This document shows, in pieces, positions 56,455 to 64,000 of a stretch of 64,000 nt of DNA (position 1 is its first letter; the number at the start of each line of letters is the position of its first letter). The DNA is taken from contig WTPW01001255.1 of the NCBI GenBank assembly GCA_009809945.1, forward strand, positions 83,724 through 147,723, read 5' to 3'. The translations under genes and the position numbers were made by a program. The notes beneath the pieces were generated by a model. The model worked only from the letters and a program-made list of their open reading frames with translations. It did no database searches and had not been told where the DNA came from. The DNA comes from Gigaspora margarita. Its lineage: Eukaryota > Glomeromycota > Glomeromycetes > Diversisporales > Gigasporaceae.

Positions 56455-56545
56455 CCCAGATATCTAGTATAGAGGTCATACTTGAAATTTTTTAGCAAAA
56501 ATATCTAAAATTTGAGAAGCAATTAGCAATTATCTTGGCATTAAG
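56455..56545 (+). repeat. Fragment of the 7.1-kb element's arm
   Basis: 'ccagatatctagtatagagg', 'tcatacttgaaattttttag' and 'aatttgagaagcaa' match 34945-35010 in the same orientation. Confidence 0.65.
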
Positions 56546-56736
56546 AGCATAGCGGACATTTGATTTAATTGGCTAAAAAAATGTAAACAAGTAAACAATA
56601 TGCATAATGCAGATCATTATATAAATTTAAATCCAACCAATTGTTAATCACCAATTTATTAAATCTATAGCAATCTTTGGTAAGCAATATAAATGCTTTA
56701 TTTTATTAGCAAAAACCATTTATACCTGATATGGTA

Positions 56737-57250
56737 CTATAATTAGTTTTAGGACAAGTAGCATGGTAGTTAGTTTTGAGACAAGTAGTATAGTAGTTAG
56801 ATTTGAGACAAGTAGCACAATAGTTAGTTGCACGGTAATTAGATTTGAAACAAGTAGCATGTTATGTTCAGGACAAGTAACACAGTAGTTAGATTTGAAA
56901 CAAATAGTGCAGTAGTTAGATTTGGAACAAGTAGTACAAGTAGTTATATTTGAAACAAGCGTCATAGTAGAGTTATGTTTGGGACAAGTAGTATGATTAA
57001 GTTAGATCTAAAACAAATAGCACATTAGAAATAGATTCAGGACAAGCAGTAGTAGAATTAGATTTGGAACAAGTAGTATGGTAGAATTAGATTCGGACAA
57101 GTAGTATAGTAGAATTAGATTTGGAACAAGTAGCATGATAGAATTAGATTCAAACCAAGTAGTACAGTAGAATTAGATTTGGGTCAAGTAGCACATTAAA
57201 ATTAGATTTAGAATAAATAGTACGATAGAATTAGATTCGAGATAAACATA
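56737..57250 (+). repeat. Minisatellite, about 29-bp unit
   Basis: Around 17 units of the type 'tagtagaattagatttggaa' + 'caagtagca'. The first half uses 'tagttagatt', the second 'agaattagatt', so two subfamilies. The 81-codon minus-strand frame (56720-56965) is the repeat translated, with Cys from 'gtagca', and is not a supported gene. Confidence 0.8.
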
Positions 57251-57449
57251 TTGGCTGATTTTGTTTGTACTCCAAAAATTATAGGGTGATTAATAACAAT
57301 AGTCAGTCGTTTAACACCCTGATTAACCAATAGAATTATAATACCTACTTTTCTTACAAATGATATTATACTTAATACTATAATATACTTAGAATTTTAT
57401 ATTTAAGACTTTAGTAATACAGGATTATTTGCAGTATACAACAACGATC
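57251..57449. other. Intergenic, no gene seen
   Basis: 'tagggtgattaataacaata' and 'aacaccctgattaaccaat' are weakly inverted (57280-57345). Confidence 0.3.
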
Positions 57450-57700
57450 TTAAAAGTATATAAGAATAGGTTTCACTATTGTTTTCGAATTTATACTCAA
57501 CAATAGTTTCAATAACTCCAAGAAAGTTTATAATAGGTTTAAGTTCTACTAGTGACTTATGGTTAGACATTAATTAGTTGGTTTGCTTAAATCAATCATC
57601 TATTGGGCTTTTTTGAATCAATCATCGTCCAGGTATTGTATTTACATGCTTTAAAGTACTTTTCAAGAACATAACGTTTTGCTATATTCACCTAGCTAAA
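57450..57700 (+). repeat. Dispersed repeat related to 28.4-28.6 kb
   Basis: 'ctactagtgacttatggtta', 'gtttgcttaa', 'atgctttaaagtacttttca' and 'agaacataacgtttt' line up with 28430-28525. Confidence 0.5.
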
Positions 57701-57719
57701 AACAAACGTTGTTCTAGAT

Positions 57720-57960
57720 ATAAAAGTTTAGTTAGGAACTGACTATAATTACTTGAAAAAAGTTTGTAAAATGTACGTATTGTATGAAAACTTTATTTAG
57801 CCAAATTATTTAAAATTATTTAGTTAGGTAAAGACTATATTGGTTGAACGATTTTTAAATCTGTGCAAAGACTATATTCAGTTAGATTATTTCAAAATTT
57901 TCATAGCTGGCGAAAACTATATTTGATAATTTTTAAAATTATCAACTGGGAGATTTTTAA
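57720..57960 (+). repeat. Tandem repeat, about 55-bp unit, four degenerate copies
   Basis: Units contain 'aaaactwtattt' / 'aaagactatatt', then 'gattatttcaaaat' and 'tagctgg'-type words. No coding signal. Confidence 0.5.
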
Positions 57961-58969
57961 AATTTTTTAATTGTTGGATGAAAAATAAATAGGGTTAAGA
58001 AACATTTTTAAAGTTCTTATAATTTTGAATTCAAATTCAAAACTATTTATTTTCCTTGTAAGGTTGTTTAAAGTTTCAAAAAAAAAAATAAATATATAAA
58101 ATAGTTCATCGAATTGATTCTACATATTTTTTTTATTGAAACTGATCTAAAAGTTTTGCGAAGATTTTTTTTTTCATAGTTGCAACAAATATAAACATTG
58201 GAATTGTTGCTTGATATTTAAAAAGAAAAAAAAATAAAGTTAGAATAATTAAGATAAAGTTTTCGAACAAGTAAAAATAATAGTAACATAAAAAATTTTA
58301 ATTATTATTAAATAGAGATAACAGGTTGTTACGTAAGACCCATATGATAACTACAATTAAACCTGTGTATAATTAATTACACTCAGATATCTATACAATA
58401 GTTATAATATATTGATACAAACCTTGTTCGCTATGTGAATCGGATTAGAGATAGCTATAGTACTTCGAAATGCTGTATTATATCAAGAAGAACAGAGCAT
58501 TTAGTTATATATGTTTTTCAGAAGCTAAGTCCAGTAACCTTCTATTTCAGCCCAGCCCAATACTTAAATTGTTGTAAGAACCAATTGGTTCTCAGGTGGC
58601 ATATTAATAAGCTAAGGTACGTGTTTCATGTGCTTTTTTGTATTAAATTCGAATATATTTATTTACAAAGCCACATCTATTTAAAATACATTCTATAAAC
58701 AAAATACAAGTAAAAAAACTATTATATTAGAAAATATATATAAATTGAGCATACTTTTTACAATTAACTATTACCTTTACTTTTTTTTGATGGGTTCCAG
58801 GGACGGACGATTGGTTAGTCATGATAATTCATATATGGTGCCGATGGCTTTAACTTTGAAATCACGTGACTTTGTTTACTTTTTCTGAAGCAAATCTTAC
58901 GTTTTTGATACTCCTGCACTTACTTTTTTGATACTGATCGACATGAAAATCCCAGTAAAAATAAGAATT
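57961..58969. other. No gene supported
   Basis: An 87-codon frame at 58435-58698 has a plausible start but Tyr/Phe/Leu-rich composition that tails into an AT tract; a relic is possible but unproven. Confidence 0.4.
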
Positions 58970-59425
58970 TTTAAAACTTTGAGCGAAGATATCTTGGCAA
59001 CCATAAGACCAAATTTGGTAAAACTTTTTTATTTGAATTCTATGCTTCATAGAATTTAAATAAAAAAAATTCATTGAATTTAGTCAAGTGGTTGTCAAGT
59101 TATCTTCGCTAAAAGTTAGAGAAAATCAAAATATCTATCAAAATAGAAGCTGTACCAAATTTTTTATCTAACTTTGAGCAAAGATACCTCGACAACCATC
59201 TGACCAAATTTGATAAAACTTTTTTTTTGAATTCTATAGCTTTATATAATTCAAATAAAAAATTTTTTATCGAATTTAGTCAAGTGGTTGTCAAAATATC
59301 TTCGCTCAAAGTTAGAAAAAAATCAAAACAACTATCAAAATAGAAGCTGCGCCAAATTTTTTTCTAAATTTGAGTGAAGATGTTTTGATGACCATCTAAT
59401 TAAATTCAATAAAACTTTTTTATTT
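58970..59425. repeat. Palindromic tandem repeat next to the LINE end
   Basis: Two and a half units of about 190 bp. Each reads 'actttgagcgaagatatctt', 'ggcaaccat.tgaccaaattt', a centre with 'ttgaattctat' and its complement, then 'gaatttagtcaagtggttgtca' and 'atcttcgctcaaagtta', so each unit is a hairpin. The last unit is broken at 59418 by the LINE tail. Confidence 0.75.
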
Positions 59426-62400
59426 TTTTTTTTTAAAGAGAGGTCTATCCTCTATTACTTTATTAGATTTTGTAGATTGTACATATTTATTTACATGTAG
59501 GAATTACTAATCTATTGTGAGTAGAGGTAAGAGCTGCTTTACTCTTGACCTAATTCTTTACTAGAATGGTCGTAGACCTCTAGATTTTGAGAATTTTATT
59601 AGGTGAACAGTCGTTCGTAAGGATAACCTTATTTATGGCTGTTCTGAGTTGTAGTTGGGAGAGAGGAGATGTTTTTTCGAGTTGCGGTATTGTGATAGTT
59701 GGTGGTATGGGCATGACGTCTGAGTGTCATGACATTCGAGACGGGAGCCATATCTCTTTGTATATGAATTCGGCGATGTTATGGTGTAGTTGTGGGTTTA
59801 TCTTTTTCTTAAGATGTTCAGTTGTAAAAGGAGCCATAGTTCTTTCCGTTATTAGGCCGATAGGGACTTGTTGGGTTATATGGAGGTTGTAGTATGATTG
59901 TCGAATAGATGTGGGTTGTTGAGTGGTTGTTCTTCTTTGTCTGCTATTTTATTTAATATTCTTGTTAATTCTATTTTGAAGAAGAAGGGGTTTGAAATGC
60001 AAGTTAGTAGGTGGGCGTAATCCTCTGGAGCTGAGTAACATCTAGGGCATAGGTAGTTTGGGTATTTTATGGGGTTACAGAAGTGTAGGAGAAGGAAGGT
60101 CGGTAGTTCTTCGGCGATTAATTTTACTTTGAAGTTCTTTAGGTTAGATCTGTTTGGATCCATATATAGTACTTTTGGTTTGTCATTATAAGATAGAGTA
60201 GATAGTGTGGCATTCCAGTCGATATCAGGTAGTCTGTTCTTCCATAAGCTGATTCTGTGTTGGTTTTGCCAGCGGAGTAGGTTAGTAATTTTATGTATTT
60301 GCTTCAGTGTTGTTTTAAGGAGTTGTTGTGTTGGTATTGAGTTTAGGAGTGGTGTGTATCGGTTATGTAGAAAGTTGTGGGGTGTTAGATTCAGGAGGAA
60401 TGGTGTGTTTGGGTCCTCAATTTTTATTCCTTTGTCAAAGGAGATGTTTAGCTCTCAGTCTCCTATTATTGATTTTGCTGTGCGTTGCAAGAGAGGCCAT
60501 TGTATTTGGTCCAAACGTTGGTTTTGTAGGAAGTGATTGTCAGTGGTTTGTGAAAGTATTGATTGAAGGAGAGAATTATTAGTGGTTATTGATATTTTTG
60601 CTCGATTGTCTGTGGATGAAAGAATAAAGATTAGTAATGTAATAAGCGTGGTAATTTTTGTAGGCCAGTGTGTGCAGTAACAGCTTGTAGTATATCCGTT
60701 TGGCGCCACTATACAGGTTGCTACTATAGTAGTTTGACCAGATATATTTCTCCGCTTAGTAGTGAGGGATATAGCTAGGTTTTTCTTTTTAAAGTTCGAC
60801 GAGACGAGGGATTCCCATAGTGTTATTGGTGGGTCTTGGAAAGTGGAGAGAGGTCTTGGTAGTGTTATTGGTGGTTTAGTGCTTGCTTTCTTATATTGTA
60901 ATTGTTGGAGTAAGTGTTTAATGTCTTGGATATTTGCATGTATATGGAGTTTGCAATCGATTTGAATGTTGTGAATATATTCAGGTTCTAGGTATATGTA
61001 GCAGGAACTATGTTTTATGCTTTTGTCAGAGCGTACACAGCCATGACAAGCTCTGACAGTAGTGTTATTATCCTAGTAAAGATAATGTTTACCGATTAGC
61101 AGTGTATTGGTACAGTTGTATATTTTGGCCACCTCTGCCTTATGGTTGATTATCCATTCTTTTCTTTTTGGGGACCAACGAGGAGTAATAAAAGGATTTG
61201 GGCTAATTAATTCTAGAGATGGGAAAGTGGTAGCGGCTATGAGATCTTGTATAATTTGGAACCATTTGGGCTTCCTACCGCGAGGAATTTTTTTAATATT
61301 GTGGTGAAAGTTTTTCCATTCAATTAGTTTTGTATTTGAAAGGTCTAGAAATTGTTCGATACAATTAACGTGATGTTGGTTGAGTTTGTCTTTGAGGTAT
61401 GCACTGCGGGGTGAGTGAGAAGGAGTTGATTGATAGATGTGCCAAGAAGTTTCATGGCAACTGGCCAGGCATTCAGTGGTTTAGCAAATTTTATGTTTAG
61501 TTTGTGGATAGCAAGGATGGCTTGACTAGTATGAGTAAGGTTCTCTGTAGTGAGGAGTATGGGTTTCTCTTCTAGTATAGATGTTTCCATGTATGCCGCA
61601 TCTTGTATCTCTTGGAGCCGTAATTTTAGATATGAATTATCAAAGGAAATATGATTTAGTCCTCGGAGAAGGTTGGTGGAGAGGGTTGTTAGTTGTGATT
61701 GGGCGATGTCCGATATGGCGTATATTTCAGAGCAATTCATGAAGGAGTTTGGGACCCCTTTAGCTAGTTTCGCTTTTTGTTTTGTTATTTGTATTATAGC
61801 CTTGTTAATTGTTTTAAGCTGGTGGTCGTTTAGGTAGGAAGATAATATGCGGTATTGAAAGCGTGGTAGAATGACATGGTTGTAAATGTAAGCTGCCTGT
61901 TTCTCCGTAATTTTTGCAAACTGTAGTTTTTTAAGGTTAGTCTTGATTTCAGAGATTATTATTTTTTGAATTTGGTTGGGCGTTCTGTTTACAGAGAACC
62001 AAGTTCCAAGATATCTCAACGGGGTGTTGTAGAGTAGGGCTTCAATTTCTACCCCATCAAAATGGACTAATTTTGTTGAGGTGTGTGAGTTAGTGATCAG
62101 GAAGGATTTGAGTGGGTTAACCTTTATGTTATTTAGCTTGTAGAAGCTAGTAGCCCTGTGTAATATATTAATTAGGGTTTGACGGTCCGGGGCGACCCAA
62201 AGGGCATCGTCCATATAGGCCATTACAGAGATGTTGATTTGTTTGGGCGGATTGGTGGGGATACAACAAGTATATCCAGTAAATTCTTTTTGTATTGTTG
62301 AAATGAGGGGATCATAGTAGACTTTCCATAGCAACGGAGAAAAGGTCTCTCCTTGGTCGATCCCATCCTGTACCAGATAGGGGTCAGTGAAGCCTAGGTC

Positions 62401-64000
62401 GGTAATAACTTGATTTGTTTGGTTTGATAGTAGATAGGTGAGAAGGTTTATTATGGTATCAGGGATTTTTATGTGGCGGAGTGCTTTTGATAGTGTGTTA
62501 ATATGGACAGAGTCGAATGCTTTCGACATGTCTTGTGATAATGCCCAGATTTCTTTATGGCATACTAGGGCGTCTTCTAGGATTTGTGTGAACTGTGCTA
62601 CGGGTTGGATAGTTGATTGGTGCGGGAAAGCAGCGTAATTGTGTGGTGAGAGTATATCATTCTTCATTATGATATAGGTCATTCTCGAAGTCAGAATCTT
62701 GGTAAAGCATTTGCGCGTATGGTCTATGAGAGTTATGGGGTGTGTTGTGCTGAGGTCATATCTGTATTCTTGTTTTTTTGGGATAGGCCAGATGTTTGCC
62801 CGTAGCCATTGTTTTGGTGTCTCGCTCAAAGTGATGCAATGATTAAAGATTTTTAGTAGTATGGTTATTGCCGATTGTGGGAGGTGTTGAAGGATCTCAT
62901 TTGCGATAGCAAGTGGTCCAGTGGCTTTGTTTATTGGTGTTTTGTTAATCGTCTCTTGTAGTTCTGTCATTGTAATCGGCCGGGTTAATGGTTCATAAAT
63001 TGTAGAGTCAATTTTGTCTATTGGGAGGTAGGCCTCTTCCCATTCTTGTTCATGTGTGGAGTCGGGTGGGTTGTTTCTGGTCCATGACATAAAGTGTGAT
63101 CATATGTGTGTCTTAATTTCAGATCTGTCCGTTAAGACCTGATCTGAGAGGATTATTTTGTTAGTGCGCACGGGGTCTGGTCTACGTTTGAGAATGCTAT
63201 CTATCATTCTACTGGTATTTTCTTTAAAATCATTATAACGTCGATTAACAAAATGTTGAATTCTATTGGATTGTTCTTGGAGCTTCTCCAGGTTACGTGC
63301 CGTCCAAATTGTGTGTTTGATTTGTTGTAGTTGAGAAATTGTTGCGGAAGGAAAGTCAATGTTTGATTGGGAAAGGGGCGTGATTTCAAGTTTAGCGAGA
63401 GTCGAGATCGTATGTAAGAATTTGTTGCATTTTTCCAATGAGATGTCAAGAGGTTTCATAGTTAGGAGTCTGAGGCATCGGTTAATAGCTTTTAGTGCCA
63501 GATAGAGGTGGGTAGCTTTAAGTAACAAGGAGTTAAAATTTTTTGGGCTGGTATAAGTGTATGGGATGTGTTTATTGATTATTCTTTTCACTGTGGCAGA
63601 CCAGGTGTGCCAGGCTTTGTTTAGCTCGTGTGAGTTCCAAGTCAGGTTATCTGCGCTTTGATTATCTTTAAAGGCCATGTCAATATCAGTTGTAAAGTTC
63701 TTCCAATTTTCTTTCGTCATCTTAGCATAATGATAAATCTTTCTTTTTCGCTTTTTATTACGAGGGGTGTGTTGTTTGTAAATCCCTATGTGCCAAGTAG
63801 TTGAGATGATTTTGTGGTCACTGTCTGTGATAAAGCTAGCATCGGTGATTGTTGATTTGTCTATTTTTTGGGACATTTCTGAGGGGATCCAAATATCATC
63901 TATTTGGCTACTGGCGGTAGAGCTTGTCCAAGTTGGTTCGGTGATGTCGTAGAATGATAAGAGGCTAAGGGCGTTAGTGGCCAGCAGGTTTTTGAAGAGG
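59418..64000 (-). mobile_element. LINE (non-LTR retrotransposon), 5' end beyond window
   Basis: At least 4.58 kb on the minus strand, ending in an A tail (T run at 59417-59434 on the plus strand). Domain order is AP-endonuclease, linker, reverse transcriptase, C-terminal region with Cys/His motifs. It is inserted in the hairpin repeat of 58970-59425. The far (5') end and any ORF1 lie outside, so truncation cannot be judged. Base composition is visibly richer in G/C than its surroundings. Confidence 0.9.
59585..64000 (-). pseudogene. LINE ORF2: endonuclease / reverse transcriptase (several stops)
   Basis: From the right edge: LFKNLLATNALSLLSFYDIT, SSQIDDIWIPSEMS and ITDSDHKIISTTWHI, the last two being the C-terminal AP-endonuclease motifs (SxIDxIW and SDH). 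An in-frame TGA (63100-63102) follows EIKTHI; the same frame continues SHFMSWTRNNPPDSTHEQEW into the RT: NKATGPLAIANEILQHLP, WALSQDMSKAFDSVHINTL (motif A), LVQDGIDQGETFSPLLW (motif B), VMAYMDDALWVAPD (motif C), LKSFLITN and LRYLGTWFS. A frameshift near 61400 in a C run leads to YLKDKLNQHHVNCIEQF and RGRKPKWFQIIQDLIAATTF, a TAG (61073-61075), then VRACHGCVRSDKSIKHSSCY, a degenerate RNase H-like stretch, a TGA (60455-60457), and CPRCYSAPEDYAHLLTC near 60040. A shift near 59876 and a TGA (59727-59729) precede the end. RT catalytic Asp residues are intact; the copy as a whole cannot make a full protein. Confidence 0.85.

Noticed and set aside
56455-56545. Linking the pogo transposase relic to the 7.1-kb element through this arm fragment
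   Set aside because: The fragment has left-arm orientation pointing away from the transposase, and no second terminus was found on the other side.
56720-56965. Cys/Thr-rich 81-codon minus-strand frame
   Set aside because: Translation of the 29-bp minisatellite in a frame that happens to lack stops.
58435-58698. 87-codon frame as a gene
   Set aside because: Composition shifts to AT-driven residues, no motif, no related sequence in the window; kept only as unproven.
60207-60582. Plus-strand frames of 84-109 codons at 60.2-60.6 kb, and others at 59.6-62.6 kb
   Set aside because: Antisense shadows of the LINE ORF2, which explains the region on the minus strand.

Overview
The window is very AT-rich, intron-bearing eukaryotic DNA that I read as an arbuscular mycorrhizal fungus genome (Glomeromycotina, Rhizophagus-like). 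The main evidence is coding: a kinase C-terminus of the '.ELYQKCWD.DP.IRPE' type, remnants of lineage-expanded zinc-motif and coiled-coil proteins familiar from Rhizophagus gene sets, and a fungal LINE with AP-endonuclease, a YMDD reverse transcriptase and a C-terminal Cys/His motif. The family names come from memory and were not checked by a search. No intact full-length gene was found. The only undamaged coding sequence is the last 54 codons of the kinase at the left edge.

Layout: 1-2.4 kb, kinase 3' end followed by four small inverted-repeat elements, two with TTAGGG-like interstitial telomeric motifs. 2.4-9.7 kb, an ~800-bp segment duplicated in direct orientation, a decayed multi-exon relic and two related decayed multi-exon genes. 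10-20 kb (minus strand), a broken zinc-motif gene, then a second ancestral gene whose N-terminal coiled coil (19.4-19.9 kb) and C-terminal half (11.2-12.9 kb) are separated by a decayed hAT transposon (which itself received a TA-flanked element, an hAT MITE and an AATTTGA array) and by a 2.4-kb hAT-like non-autonomous element carrying a 540-bp near-perfect palindrome. 20-34 kb, many MITEs, a second giant foldback split by a tRNA-derived SINE, a third decayed gene of the 6-9 kb family, and two MITE-in-MITE nests. 34.9-42.0 kb, one 7.1-kb TA-flanked inverted-repeat element with an A-rich left and T-rich right interior, containing a second SINE (minus strand). A third SINE follows at 42.1 kb. 43-57 kb, foldbacks, an alternating-palindrome array, a paralogous empty site, TA- and hAT-type MITEs and a pogo-like transposase relic. 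57-59.4 kb, tandem and palindromic repeats. 59.4-64 kb, a LINE on the minus strand running off the right edge.

Two themes tie the window together. Unrelated coding relics (hAT, pogo, LINE, host-gene relics) are stopped mainly where the frame or family calls for Trp, by TGA or TAG, which fits transition-driven decay (C-to-T, RIP-like or deamination of methylated C). Non-autonomous elements with different ends and target-site duplications (TA, TTAA, 8-bp hAT type, 12-bp) repeatedly share internal cores, most clearly a ~120-bp core with telomere-like repeats and an ~80-bp core in the large palindromes.
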